Assembly (NCBI GenBank): GCA_022822785.1
Contig: JAJEAL010000103.1
Location: 1-64,000 of the forward strand
Direction: 5' to 3'
Origin: Candidatus Poribacteria bacterium
Lineage (GTDB): Bacteria; Poribacteria; WGA-4E; PCPOR2b
DNA: 64,000 bases
Below, piece by piece: positions 1 through 10,263 of this stretch. Numbering within the stretch: the stretch's first letter is position 1; each line of letters opens with the position of its first letter. A program made the translations under genes and the position numbers. A model generated the notes under the pieces. It had not been told where the DNA came from and did not search any database. It saw only the letters and a program-made list of their open reading frames with translations.

Positions 1-54
1 TTCGGTCAGTTCCGAATCTGATAAAGGGTGAACTTGTTTGGGGCGTTTCATCAT
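1..54 (-). CDS. 5' end of a gene running off the left edge (MMKRPKQVHPLSDSELTE...); possibly a transposase N-terminus
   Basis: Reverse strand AGGAGGG RBS followed by ATGATG and an open frame to base 1; identity is a weak guess from the N-terminal style. Confidence 0.35.
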   Translation of the reverse strand, partial: MMKRPKQVHPLSDSELTE

Positions 55-129
55 ATCCCTCCTCTTTATGCGAAAACGGTAAAAAGAAGGATACTATCGT
101 CAAACTCCATTGTCCAGAAATTAATCTGA

Positions 130-1047
130 AATCACTTAGCAGCCGTTTCCGTCGCCGAAAGCAGTTTTCTTTCAAAGGAGGGTGGCACCACCTTTTTTGC
201 GGAAGGGGAGATTGATAACGCTAGCGGCGAAATCACCGGCATCGGCGCGGTACTTATTAGTAGAACCGGTGTCAGTGGAGCAGGGTCCCTACTTTCACTA
301 ACCTTTGAAGCGAAAGCAGCCGGGGAAGCGCAGCTACAACTGCATAACGTCAAACTCGGTTCAGATAACAGGGAGAGAATACCTTATGAAACTGTCATTA
401 TTCCAATCATTATCGACAAGAGTTATGATGTCAACGGGGATGGGGAGGTGAACATCTTGGATTTGACACTAGTGAGCCAAAACTTCGGTCAAACCAACTC
501 CCAAGCTGACGCCAACGAGGATGGAATCGTTGATATTTTTGACCTCATCGCGGTTGCTCAAGACTTGGCAACGCCCTCCTTAGCCCCCGGAGTTGATGGG
601 CGGCAGTTCAACACACTCAATTTCCAAACGATTCAGAATTGGATTGACATGGCACATGCAGCCGATGATGGTTCGGAAGTCTTTCAGCGAGGTATAGCGA
701 ATCTCAAACACTTGCTTTCAAACTTAGGGGAGGCAAATCCGCGTTTCCTACCCGACAAAACAGAACTACTTGCAAACTACCCGAATCCATTCAATCCAGA
801 GACATGGATTCCCTATCGCCTAGCAGAAGACGCTTTCGTAACGTTGGCCATCTATGACAGTAGTGGTAGGGTTGTCCGGACGCTCGATATTGGACATCAA
901 ACCGCGGCGGCCTATGAGAGTCGGTCAAAAGCGGTGTATTGGGATGGCAGAAATGATCTCGGTGAGTCGGTGACAAGTGGCGTGTATTTTTACACGCTGA
1001 CGGCAGGGGATTATTCCGCCACGCGTAAGATGCTCATCCTAAAGTAG
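130..1047 (+). pseudogene. 5'-truncated cohesin-like / dockerin-like / C-terminal sorting-domain (FlgD-like) secreted protein
   Basis: Frame open from a TGA at 127-129 with no start before the cohesin-like segment (GAVLISRTGVSGAGSLLSLTFEAKAAGEAQLQL); then DVNGDGEVNILDLTLVSQNFG...DANEDGIVDIFDLIAVA dockerin repeats and YPNPFNPETWIPY...SGVYFYTLTAGDYSATRKMLILK. Confidence 0.6.
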
Positions 1048-1081
1048 TAGGCACACGCCGTGTGCCGTAACAACTTTACCT

Positions 1082-3109
1082 TTAGTTGGACCGCTCATCC
1101 CGCAGAATACGGCGCATGATTTTATTGGAGGCGGTTCGAGGTAGGGCATCGGCGACGATGACATCGTGAATCCGAAAGAGCGGGTTGAGATGCTCTCGGA
1201 TTGCCGATTGTAGGGAGGCGTGCAGCGAACCGGTATCTGCCCCCGGCAGCAGCACGGCGTAAATGACCAACTGACTGGGACCACCGTCGGGCGGGGGCAG
1301 AGCAATCGCTGCGACTTCTTGAATGCCATTCACGGCATTGAGAACCGCCTCAATCTCTGCGGAACTGATCTTAATGCCACCGAGATTCATTGTATCATCC
1401 ACACGTCCGTGGATACGGTAGTAACCATCAGCCAACCGTTCGACCCCATCCCCATGACGACGGAGAGGTGACTGCTTCGGCAGCTGGGGAGTTCCCTCAA
1501 AGTATACCTCGTGGTGGTCCTTATTGAGCAACTCGGTGGAAAGTCCAATAGAAGGTGGTGTTACAAAAACCTCTCCGTTATCTGTTGGCTGACCGTCCTC
1601 ATCACAGATGACTATATCCAATCCCAAGGCAGGCGTTGTAAGGGTCGCCGGGGCCGCAGGTTGGATGGTTGTGCCGGTGAGATAACCACCACCAATCTCG
1701 GTGCCGCCACAATACTCGATAATTGGACGGTAGCCCGCCAAAGACATCAGAAACAGCATATCCTCCGAGTTGGAGCACTCACCTGTGGAACTGAAGGCTT
1801 TGATAGCACGCCAATCAAGCCCTTTCATACAGTCCGTATTTTTCCAAGCTCGCACTATACTTGGCACGACACCGAGCATTGTAACGGGAGCGTTCTGCAC
1901 AAACTTGCCAAATTCCCTTTCTGTTGCAGTGCCGTCGTATAATGCAATCGTTGTCTGATTGATTAAGCTAGCGTAGATAAGCCAAGGCCCCATCATCCAT
2001 CCAAGATTGGTGGGCCAAGCCAACACATCTCCGGATTGAATATCGTGATGTAGATATGCATCCGCGGCACATTTAATCGGCGTGGTTTGCGTCCACGGAA
2101 TCGCTTTGGGTTCTCCGGTCGTCCCCGAAGAAAACAGAATGTTCGTGTAGTCGTGCGGCTCGCAGCTGACTGCATCGAACTCATCACTATCGCTGAGAAA
2201 TCCCTCCCAAGTCAAATCATTGTTTCGCAATTCAATTAGGAGCTCGTTCTCGCGGGAAAACACAATCGCCTTTGGTGCGTTCGCATCAACCACCTTCGCA
2301 TATAATGGCAACTGTTTGCTAGAGCGACGGATATAATCCTGTGTGAAGATTCCCTTCGCATTTGCGATATGCAGGCGCATCTGAATCTCATCTGGCGCGA
2401 AACTATCCGCAATCGAAATCACGATACCACCTGCCTTGATGATGCCGAGATAGATAGCAACTGATTCGGTGTGCATCGGCATATCAACAGCAATAGGGTC
2501 GCCCGGTTGGAAGCCGGCATCTACTAAGCCATTGGCAATTCGATTGCTCAATGCGTTGAGTTCACCGTAAGTCATCGTCGAAAGCGGCGAATCTTCCGAC
2601 TGACACACAATCGCGGTGGTACTACTTGGTGCGTTAAAGCAACTCTCAACGATGTTCAGCCGCGCGTCCACAAGCCATCTCGGAAACTCATCTCCCTGGG
2701 ACAGATCCACGACCTCACTGAATTTCCGATGAAATTGAATCTCAAGCTTTTCAATCATAAGCCTCCAAAAATCAGTGCGGCGGTGTGCTGACCACGAATG
2801 GAGCGCTTCATAAGAATTGAGATTTAGCTCACGCATAACCGCCGCAATGTTTGTCCCCTCAATTTCATTTTCAGTTGGAAACCAAGCAGGGGCAGCCACA
2901 CCAGTCCAATCGGCAAAAACCGTATTGTGGAGGAGTTGATGGAGCGCGAACGGGTGGTCAGGGCTTAAAATAGTTTGCGAAATTTCTCTCCAGCACGCAG
3001 CGGCTGACAGCGATGCAAGTAACGGATTGATACGCGCTAACAGACGATCCGATGTGGATTTGTCCAACCCGCATTCGATGAGGTTTTCACGCGTCAGTTT
3101 TTGTGACAT
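1082..3109 (-). CDS. AMP-dependent acyl-CoA synthetase (acetoacetyl-CoA synthetase-like)
   Basis: ILFSSGTTGEPKAIPW, GGTEIGGGY and C-terminal GRVDDTMNLGGIKISSAEIE...RTASNKIMRR motifs; start set at MSQKLT with RBS. Confidence 0.85.
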   Translation of the reverse strand: MSQKLTRENLIECGLDKSTSDRLLARINPLLASLSAAACWREISQTILSPDHPFALHQLLHNTVFADWTGVAAPAWFPTENEIEGTNIAAVMRELNLNSYEALHSWSAHRRTDFWRLMIEKLEIQFHRKFSEVVDLSQGDEFPRWLVDARLNIVESCFNAPSSTTAIVCQSEDSPLSTMTYGELNALSNRIANGLVDAGFQPGDPIAVDMPMHTESVAIYLGIIKAGGIVISIADSFAPDEIQMRLHIANAKGIFTQDYIRRSSKQLPLYAKVVDANAPKAIVFSRENELLIELRNNDLTWEGFLSDSDEFDAVSCEPHDYTNILFSSGTTGEPKAIPWTQTTPIKCAADAYLHHDIQSGDVLAWPTNLGWMMGPWLIYASLINQTTIALYDGTATEREFGKFVQNAPVTMLGVVPSIVRAWKNTDCMKGLDWRAIKAFSSTGECSNSEDMLFLMSLAGYRPIIEYCGGTEIGGGYLTGTTIQPAAPATLTTPALGLDIVICDEDGQPTDNGEVFVTPPSIGLSTELLNKDHHEVYFEGTPQLPKQSPLRRHGDGVERLADGYYRIHGRVDDTMNLGGIKISSAEIEAVLNAVNGIQEVAAIALPPPDGGPSQLVIYAVLLPGADTGSLHASLQSAIREHLNPLFRIHDVIVADALPRTASNKIMRRILRDERSN

Positions 3110-3284
3110 CAGAGGAGGCCTCCTATAAATTACTAACGGCGACATTTTAGCAGAAAGTCGGGTTGAAAGCAACATATCTGCACTTGATTGTTGCACCCAA
3201 CCGTGATAGAATGCGATAAATTTGACGAGCGAATAAAATCCTCATCGGATTCAGTTAATACCCTATGTATGGAGGATTGTGTCC

Positions 3285-4082
3285 ATGCCCCAAAGTCAAT
3301 TTCTTAAGGTTGCTCTAGAAGCCACTCACAACGCGGGGGAAGTTATATTAAAGTATTATACCGATTCCATTCGGATTGAATTCAAGCCGGATGCAACACC
3401 CGTTACCATTGCAGATAAGGAAGCGGAGCGAATCATCATCGAAACCATTAGGCATGCGTTTCCCGACCACGGCTTTTTAGGGGAGGAATCCGGTGGCACC
3501 CACTCCGAATCCGGATATCGGTGGATTATTGACCCGATCGATGGAACGAAGAATTACATCCGCAAAATTCCTCTGTTTGCCACACAGATAGCTCTCATGA
3601 AAGATGGAGAGCGCATTTTGGGAGTTTCCAATTCGCCGCTGATTAAGGAGTTACTGTATGCAGAGCGTGGCGCGGGAGCATTTATGAACGATCAACCGAT
3701 TCGTGTGAGCGAAGTGGCAGAAGTGTCCGATGCCATGATCTGCCACGGTGGGCTTGATTGGTTCGATTCAACAGGGATGCACACAAATATCCGGAAACTG
3801 ATCACTGACTCAGGCCGATCGCGTGGCTTTGGTGATTTCTACATTTTCCACACACTTGCTTCCGGACGAACGGATATCGCAGTGGAGGGTGGTCCCTTGC
3901 AGGCTTGGGATATTAGCGCGTTAGCGGTCATTATTGAGGAGGCAGGTGGCAAAATTACAGATATGGAGCGGAATACGCTGACTCTCTGTCCATCACCGGT
4001 CATTGCGACAAATGGTGTATTACATGAGCGGGTGTTAGACTATTTTAGAGACGTGACCTTAAACACGAACAACGCCCTTTAA
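3285..4082 (+). CDS. inositol monophosphatase family protein (histidinol-phosphatase-like)
   Basis: GEESG, WIIDPIDGTKNYIRKIPLFATQIAL and WDISALAVIIEEAGG motifs; GGAGG RBS. Confidence 0.88.
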   Translation: MPQSQFLKVALEATHNAGEVILKYYTDSIRIEFKPDATPVTIADKEAERIIIETIRHAFPDHGFLGEESGGTHSESGYRWIIDPIDGTKNYIRKIPLFATQIALMKDGERILGVSNSPLIKELLYAERGAGAFMNDQPIRVSEVAEVSDAMICHGGLDWFDSTGMHTNIRKLITDSGRSRGFGDFYIFHTLASGRTDIAVEGGPLQAWDISALAVIIEEAGGKITDMERNTLTLCPSPVIATNGVLHERVLDYFRDVTLNTNNAL

Positions 4083-4104
4083 CATCTAAGCGCTATGTTC
4101 CTGT

Positions 4105-4791
4105 CTAATTGTCCGCTAGCGCGAGTAACGCCTCCCTGCCAATCGGGACAACCCCAAATTCTCTGCCTGCCTCCATTAGGATATCCCAGACATAGGGCCC
4201 CAATGACTGTGTGCCGATGATGGAAAATGCCGACAATTTACCAATATCACAGCGAATAATTAGCTGTGTTGTCTTGGCAAGACTACTCTGTTTCGCCGTT
4301 TCGTTTGGGAATACTGAAGGGTGAAAATCCAAACCACAGACCTTACTCAAAAGTTCTTGGCTATCAGGACCAATTACCCGTATTTCCGCTCGTCCGTGCG
4401 TAACCTCTGTGACGGTGATAAACTGTTCCGATGCTGCCGATGTGGTCGTCAGCTTTTTCTGTACGTTGGTCTCTCTACCGGGTGGGGTACTAATAAAAAA
4501 GAGGTCGTTCCGCAACCGATAGATCCCATTGCGTCCTGCGTTGATTTGGAGTGAACCTAAATCGAAGGTGCTCATCAACACAGATTCTGCTTGATCGCCT
4601 TCAATCAGCAGCTTTCCATTCGGTGTTTCGTCAGCGAGGGCAAGCCGCTCTTGGGCAGCGGCAATTTCCGCTTCTGGACTTGTATAAACCTCTGGAATGC
4701 GCCATCTACGTTGTTCAGTGAATGTCGCTCCCAAGCGTTGAGCGGTGGCGTGTAAAGGGGTTAATTTGATAGGTGTTTTGGAGGTGCTCAC
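4105..4791 (-). CDS. soxG: sarcosine oxidase gamma subunit-like (SoxG)
   Basis: Last gene of a B-D-A-G gene order; GcvT-like C-terminus (MEAGREFGVVPIGREALLAL); ATGA overlap with soxA. Confidence 0.75.
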   Translation of the reverse strand: MSTSKTPIKLTPLHATAQRLGATFTEQRRWRIPEVYTSPEAEIAAAQERLALADETPNGKLLIEGDQAESVLMSTFDLGSLQINAGRNGIYRLRNDLFFISTPPGRETNVQKKLTTTSAASEQFITVTEVTHGRAEIRVIGPDSQELLSKVCGLDFHPSVFPNETAKQSSLAKTTQLIIRCDIGKLSAFSIIGTQSLGPYVWDILMEAGREFGVVPIGREALLALADN

Positions 4792-7772
4792 ATGCGTAGC
4801 CTTTCCCCGTCAGGATCATAAAAGGCGCCGTGATGGACACGCGCCTCTGCTATATGCCCGTCCATGCGGATCGAAAAGGAGGTGCCGTTTTGAGATGCTA
4901 TCTCTGTCGGCAACCAACAGAGTCCAATCACCTCTTCAAGTGTCGGACTAAACCGACTGGAGGTGACCCAGCCAATGATTTCCAACTGACCGTCCATTTC
5001 GGGCACGACAATCTGTAACCCTTCGGCGGGAACGACGTCGGGTTCAACCATCTTGAAGCCGACGAGCAGCTGCTTGGGACCCTCCGCAAAAATTCGCATC
5101 AGAGAAGGTTTACCCAGAAAATCAGGTTTGTCCAATTTCACCGCCCACGCCATATTAGCAGAAAGTGGATCAGACATCGCATCGGTGTCTTGTCCAACGA
5201 TAATGTGCCCCTTCTCCAATCGCAGTATGCGCTGCGCTTCCACGCCAAACGGGGCAATACCGAACTCTCTACCTGCATCCATCAACGCTTCCCACACATG
5301 CACTGCATAACCGGATGGACAGTGTACCTCGTAGGAGAGTTCACCGGTGAAACCGATACGCAGTAATCGACATAACACCCCTGCAATCCTCGCGGAACGG
5401 ATACGCATGTAAGGGAAGGCTTTGTTGGCTAGGTTTCGGTCCGTCAATTTTTCTAATACCGCCCGTGATTGGGGACCTGCCACGTTGAAGGCAGAATAGT
5501 TATCCGTCAGATCGGTTAGGTGGACACCTTCTCCCCACCCTGATTGCAACCACCATTGCAGCCATTCAAAAACCGTTGTTGCGCCAGTAGAGGTAGTAGT
5601 CATGTACCATGTATCATCTCTCAGATGGGCACAAACCCCATCGTTCAACACCACACCTTCGTCATTGCACATCACGCCATAGCGCACTCGTCCAGCGCGA
5701 AGATTGCGCCACTGGTTGATATAGATGCGTTCAAGTAGTTCAGGCACACCAGGTCCGGTAAGCTGTAATTTTCCCAACGGACTCACATCAATAAGGCCGA
5801 CCCGGTTACGAACACACAGCGCTTCTGCCACCGGATTCCCATAGTGATTTGGACGCAGCCAGAGCCCTGCGACCATCATGTCTGCACTGTGGTCAAGATG
5901 CCATTGATGAATTGGGGTTATCTGTACCGGTTCCATGTTTTGCCCCGCTAGAGCGCCTAGCGTCACCGGCGTGATAGGAGGTCTCGCAGTCGTTGTGCCG
6001 GTTTCCTGCACCGTCGAACCGTTGGCACGGGCGCAGAGGTGGATAGTATTCATAGAACACATCGCGCCCTGACAAGGTCCCATTGAGATAGTGCTGTATC
6101 GTTTAAGCAGTTCTATACTGTCATACCCTTCTGCAATCGCTGTTTCTACATCTTGGTCGGTGACATCTTCGCAATAACACACGAATCGCTTCTTGTTGCC
6201 GGGAACGCACACCCGATCGGAGGTACGGCGCGGTTCTATAACACCCGGCGATTGCGCTGCAGCTTCATCGAACTCACCAAATCCTGCAAAAGCGGCAGCA
6301 TTCGATCCAGCCTGCTGCGCTTCGGTAATCTGTGAGTCAACGACATGTATTCCGGCAGCCCGCCCCACAACATAGATACCGGGTGGGGTAGACACCGGTA
6401 GTATTTCCGCTCGATCGCTATTGTATTCCGATTTTCCGCCCGCCATATAGGCAAGTTCAGTAGCGGGGGTCCACCCTATACTTGTCACAATGAGATCGCA
6501 CTGCAGTGATTGTGTTGTCACGCGAGAGATTTTGCTGTGTTCATCTAGACGCGCAATCATTACCCCTCTTACTGCGCTTGAGCCAATAGCCTCAAGGATG
6601 ATATGCCGATAAAAAACTGGAACGCCAGCATTTACCAATCCATCCCGGTATGGACTAGCACAGGCGTTGGGCTCACGTTCGTCCACGATGGCCGCCACGT
6701 TCACTCCCAGCGAATGAAGGTCGGCGGCTAGGTCCCATCCATCCTCATTGGCGGTTACAATCACAACCTGTTTGCCGGGAAGGACACCGAAAAGATGAAC
6801 TAGGCGCTGCACAGCACCCCCCAACATAACACCCGGTAGATCGTTGTTGTCGAAGATTAGGGGCATTTCATAAGCACCGGTTGCTACAACCATCGATTTC
6901 GTCCGTATCTTAAGCAGACGCGTTCCCTTTACAGCGCAGAGCCAGTTGTCCTGATACCAACCCAGAACACTTGTATCAGTGAAAACCGTGATGTTTGGCT
7001 GCTGATTGACCGCTTCTAGCAGTTCAGGCGAATCTTTGGATACTTCCGTGCTTGAAGGGGATTCTAGGGGGATGGTGAAACGGAGATGACCGCCGAGTGT
7101 AGGGTTTTCATCGAAAAGCAACACCTGTGCACCGGCTTCGGCTGCTGTCAATGCCGCGCTAATCCCTGCCGGTCCTCCGCCGGCTACGACGACATCGGTA
7201 TGCAGATATTGCTTGTCAAACTCACCGGGCGGTGTATCAATGTGGGCCTCGCCCAAGCCGGCGGCATGGCGCAAAGTATGTTCGTAGAGGGGCCACAGTT
7301 TTTGTGGGCGGATGAAAGTCTTATAATAAAAACCGACCGGCATAAAACGCGACCCCAATTCGGTCAAAGAGAGCAGGTCTCGCTTGAGCGAGGGCCAGAC
7401 GTTCTGCGCTTGGACCTCCATTCCCGCCTCGACGGGTCTGGTACAGGCACGAACGTTCGGTTCATCTCCGATCTGCACCAGACAGTTTGGGCAATGTCCG
7501 GCGCAACAGAGCAACCCACGCGGACGATGATACTTAAATGAACGACTCAAGACTTTGACACCTGCTGCCGTCAACGCCGAAGCGACAGTATCGCCGGGGT
7601 GGGCACTGTACTCCCTTCCATCAAAAGTGAACCGAATCGTAGTAGAACGGTCAATCACCTCACCTTGCTTCGCCTGAAGTCGATTGGGCATTATTGTTAA
7701 TGTATCTTGTTCAGTTCGCATTAATTCTCCAATTACCGCGTCTGATAGAAAATCACAACCATAATGCTTCAC
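4788..7772 (-). CDS. soxA: sarcosine oxidase alpha subunit
   Basis: 994 aa: N-terminal 2Fe-2S ferredoxin-like region, FAD/NAD domain (VVAGGGPAGISAALTAAEAGA), CYCEDVT BFD-like motif, C-terminal GcvT domain. Confidence 0.92.
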   Translation of the reverse strand: MKHYGCDFLSDAVIGELMRTEQDTLTIMPNRLQAKQGEVIDRSTTIRFTFDGREYSAHPGDTVASALTAAGVKVLSRSFKYHRPRGLLCCAGHCPNCLVQIGDEPNVRACTRPVEAGMEVQAQNVWPSLKRDLLSLTELGSRFMPVGFYYKTFIRPQKLWPLYEHTLRHAAGLGEAHIDTPPGEFDKQYLHTDVVVAGGGPAGISAALTAAEAGAQVLLFDENPTLGGHLRFTIPLESPSSTEVSKDSPELLEAVNQQPNITVFTDTSVLGWYQDNWLCAVKGTRLLKIRTKSMVVATGAYEMPLIFDNNDLPGVMLGGAVQRLVHLFGVLPGKQVVIVTANEDGWDLAADLHSLGVNVAAIVDEREPNACASPYRDGLVNAGVPVFYRHIILEAIGSSAVRGVMIARLDEHSKISRVTTQSLQCDLIVTSIGWTPATELAYMAGGKSEYNSDRAEILPVSTPPGIYVVGRAAGIHVVDSQITEAQQAGSNAAAFAGFGEFDEAAAQSPGVIEPRRTSDRVCVPGNKKRFVCYCEDVTDQDVETAIAEGYDSIELLKRYSTISMGPCQGAMCSMNTIHLCARANGSTVQETGTTTARPPITPVTLGALAGQNMEPVQITPIHQWHLDHSADMMVAGLWLRPNHYGNPVAEALCVRNRVGLIDVSPLGKLQLTGPGVPELLERIYINQWRNLRAGRVRYGVMCNDEGVVLNDGVCAHLRDDTWYMTTTSTGATTVFEWLQWWLQSGWGEGVHLTDLTDNYSAFNVAGPQSRAVLEKLTDRNLANKAFPYMRIRSARIAGVLCRLLRIGFTGELSYEVHCPSGYAVHVWEALMDAGREFGIAPFGVEAQRILRLEKGHIIVGQDTDAMSDPLSANMAWAVKLDKPDFLGKPSLMRIFAEGPKQLLVGFKMVEPDVVPAEGLQIVVPEMDGQLEIIGWVTSSRFSPTLEEVIGLCWLPTEIASQNGTSFSIRMDGHIAEARVHHGAFYDPDGERLRM

Positions 7773-8047
7773 GCATCACGCTTGGTGTAAGGGTAAGTCT
7801 TTATTACCTCGTTAGTCTGTGTATGCCGGTCTGCCAGAAACCATAAACCGCATCCGGCGTTGTGATGCCACCACTCTGTCTGTGCATCCATGACGTTATT
7901 GTGCATGTAAAGATAGTTTGCCCATTCTGCATCGCTGAGAGCCGAAGGGTCTTTGGGACGCGAACTGAGCTCTCCACCAAAGTGGAATTCGCTGACATTT
8001 CGATCCCCGCAGTTAGGACAAGTTAAAAGTAACATATTGATCTCCAT
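7769..8047 (-). CDS. soxD: sarcosine oxidase delta subunit
   Basis: LTCPNCGDRNVSEFHFGGE ... WWHHNAGCGLWFLADRHTQTNEV; ATGA overlap with soxA. Confidence 0.92.
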   Translation of the reverse strand: MEINMLLLTCPNCGDRNVSEFHFGGELSSRPKDPSALSDAEWANYLYMHNNVMDAQTEWWHHNAGCGLWFLADRHTQTNEVIKTYPYTKRDA

Positions 8048-8054
8048 TCACGCT

Positions 8055-9293
8055 CTAGTGTCCTACCGCTGCTGCCCCTTTCTCACCCACCAGATTGTTT
8101 TCCTCAAAACGCGAGAGGCGGAAGGGGGCGATAAGGGTAGGAGTCTTGCCGGTGGCGATTAACTCTGCGAGGGTTTTGCCGGCAATGGGTGATGCCTTGA
8201 ACCCATAAGTGCCCCAACCGACATCGATCAGAAATCCATCGACCGGGGTGAATCCCATGATTGGACTATAGTCGGGAGGCATTTCGCAGATACCCGCCCA
8301 CTGACGCAAGATACGGACATGGCTCAGAGACGGGAAAAGTTCGAGGACGTGCCCTGCAATACCTTCAAGAAATGTAAGGGAACCCGCCATCGAATAGGAG
8401 GAAAAGGGGTCTACACTCGCGCCCATTACCAACTCACCCCGATCGGTCTGACTGATGTAGACGTGCAGGCTACCGGAGACCACAACCACGTCCAAAAATG
8501 GTTTGAGCGGCTCGGTCACGCATGCTTGCAGAGGAATAGTGATCAACGGCAACTGGAGCCCCACCATCGTTGTAATTGTCGATGCCCAGCCGGCGGTTGC
8601 GTTGAGAACTGTCCCGGTTTTGATACAACCGCGGGTCGTTTCCACGCCGGTCGCTTTGCCGTCCTGTACTTCGATTCCGGTCACCGCTGTATTCTGATGA
8701 ATGTGAATACCGCGTACATCTGCTTGATGGGCATAACCCCAAACAACTGCATCGTGGCGGATGATGCCGCCGGGCGGATGGTACAGCGCTGCCAAAATGG
8801 GATAGCGAGGGTGATCACTTACATCGAGATAGGGACAGAGGCTTTTGATTTCGTCGGGGAAAATCAGGCGTGAATTAACGCCTTCAATCTGGTTAACCTC
8901 CGCCCGACGGCGCATGGTATTGACTCCACCATCGGTATGAGCGAGGGTCAGGTGCCCCCGTTGACTGAACATCACATTGAAATTGAGTTCAGCCGATAGT
9001 TGTTCGTAGAGTTTGACGCTTTCGTCGTAAAAGCGCACTCCTTCTGGGGTGAGGTAGTTGCTGCGGATAATTGCCGTGTTGCGGCCACTGCCGCCCGCAC
9101 CGATGTAACTTTTTTCTAATACTGCCACATTGGTGATGCCGTGTTCTTTGGCGAGATAGTATGCACAGGCAAGCCCGTGTGCACCCCCGCCGATGATAAC
9201 GACATCGTACTGTTCTTTCAGTTCATGTGACCGCCACATTTTCGGCGGGGGTCGATCACCGCTAAAAGCTTGTCGAATGAGTTGGATTGACAT
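8055..9293 (-). CDS. soxB: sarcosine oxidase beta subunit
   Basis: DAO-type FAD protein, VVIIGGGAHGLACAYYLA...GSGRNTAIIRSNYLTPEG; adjacent to soxD. Confidence 0.92.
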   Translation of the reverse strand: MSIQLIRQAFSGDRPPPKMWRSHELKEQYDVVIIGGGAHGLACAYYLAKEHGITNVAVLEKSYIGAGGSGRNTAIIRSNYLTPEGVRFYDESVKLYEQLSAELNFNVMFSQRGHLTLAHTDGGVNTMRRRAEVNQIEGVNSRLIFPDEIKSLCPYLDVSDHPRYPILAALYHPPGGIIRHDAVVWGYAHQADVRGIHIHQNTAVTGIEVQDGKATGVETTRGCIKTGTVLNATAGWASTITTMVGLQLPLITIPLQACVTEPLKPFLDVVVVSGSLHVYISQTDRGELVMGASVDPFSSYSMAGSLTFLEGIAGHVLELFPSLSHVRILRQWAGICEMPPDYSPIMGFTPVDGFLIDVGWGTYGFKASPIAGKTLAELIATGKTPTLIAPFRLSRFEENNLVGEKGAAAVGH

Positions 9294-9360
9294 TGACTTT
9301 CTGTAGATAGAATCCGGACAGAAGGATGTGATGAGTTGGTTTCAGTACAATTCGTCTCGG

Positions 9361-10212
9361 CTATCTGATTTCCCCTTTCCGTGAGCGTTCCTGTAACTCA
9401 TAGAGAGAAACACTTCTCTCCTTGTAGTAAGGGACAGGGAATTCCTTCATCGTAAAACGCGCCATCTGTGCACGATGTCCGCGTACCAGTCGTGTGTGTG
9501 TTTCCACATGGCTCGTCATCTCCCCGTAGTAGATGGGGAAAGCATCCGCGGCACGGTAACTGAGAATTAGTGTGCGTCGAGAACGATTTGAGCGATTGGT
9601 AATTGAGGCGTGTGGTGTCATACAGTGCATGAAAATTACTGTCCCAGCTTTGCCCTCTGCTAACACCGCCTCTGAGCTGTCGACTGCTTCCGTCGCTTTA
9701 CCTTGAAAATACCCTTCACTTGTGTGAGCGAGTAGATCTCCTTCGTGCCTGCCCGGTAGCATCTGTAGACAGCCGTTTTCAGCGTCCGCATCATCGAGGT
9801 AAAACAGTACAGCGAGCGAGTCCCGGTTTGTCAGCGGATAGTAAGAAAGGTCTTGATGCCACTCCACCACTGAGCCGATTTCGGGCGGTTTCATATTCAG
9901 TTTACTGTAGTGAAATAGGAGATTGGGACCTATCAAATCCTCCACAGCATCCAGCAATTTTTTGGACTCGGACAACGTCCTGAACAACGGGTAATGGGTG
10001 CACGGTTCGTAAAGCCGACGCACTTTGACACCGTTCGAGGGTTGATCTGGCTCCATTTCCATCAGACTTTTGTCATGGCTGGCAAGTGTGTTGCCGCTGA
10101 TAATCTTCTCGGTTTCGGTGAGCAGTTGAGCAACTTCGTCCGGGGTCAAAAAATTTGGGCAAACGGTGTACCCGTCCTGATGATATTCAGTTATTTGGGT
10201 ATTGCTTAACAT
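9361..10212 (-). CDS. phytanoyl-CoA dioxygenase (PhyH) family protein
   Basis: DGYTVCPNFLTPDEVAQLL, WHQDLSYYPLTNRDSLAVLFYLDDADAENGCLQMLPGRHEG, MHCMTPHASITNRSNRSRRTLILSYRAADA. Confidence 0.88.
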   Translation of the reverse strand: MLSNTQITEYHQDGYTVCPNFLTPDEVAQLLTETEKIISGNTLASHDKSLMEMEPDQPSNGVKVRRLYEPCTHYPLFRTLSESKKLLDAVEDLIGPNLLFHYSKLNMKPPEIGSVVEWHQDLSYYPLTNRDSLAVLFYLDDADAENGCLQMLPGRHEGDLLAHTSEGYFQGKATEAVDSSEAVLAEGKAGTVIFMHCMTPHASITNRSNRSRRTLILSYRAADAFPIYYGEMTSHVETHTRLVRGHRAQMARFTMKEFPVPYYKERSVSLYELQERSRKGEIR

Positions 10213-10263
10213 CACAGCCTCCTCTTCGATGCGCATACTATGAGGCATCTGTATTGTACTTGG

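Noticed and set aside
132-353. ORF on the minus strand (73 aa)
   Set aside because: Antisense to the cohesin-like coding frame; low-complexity A/S/P composition and no RBS.
1511-1942. 143-aa plus-strand ORF
   Set aside because: Antisense to the well-supported acyl-CoA synthetase; no recognisable motif.
8319-8873. 184-aa plus-strand ORF
   Set aside because: Antisense to soxB with shadow-ORF composition.
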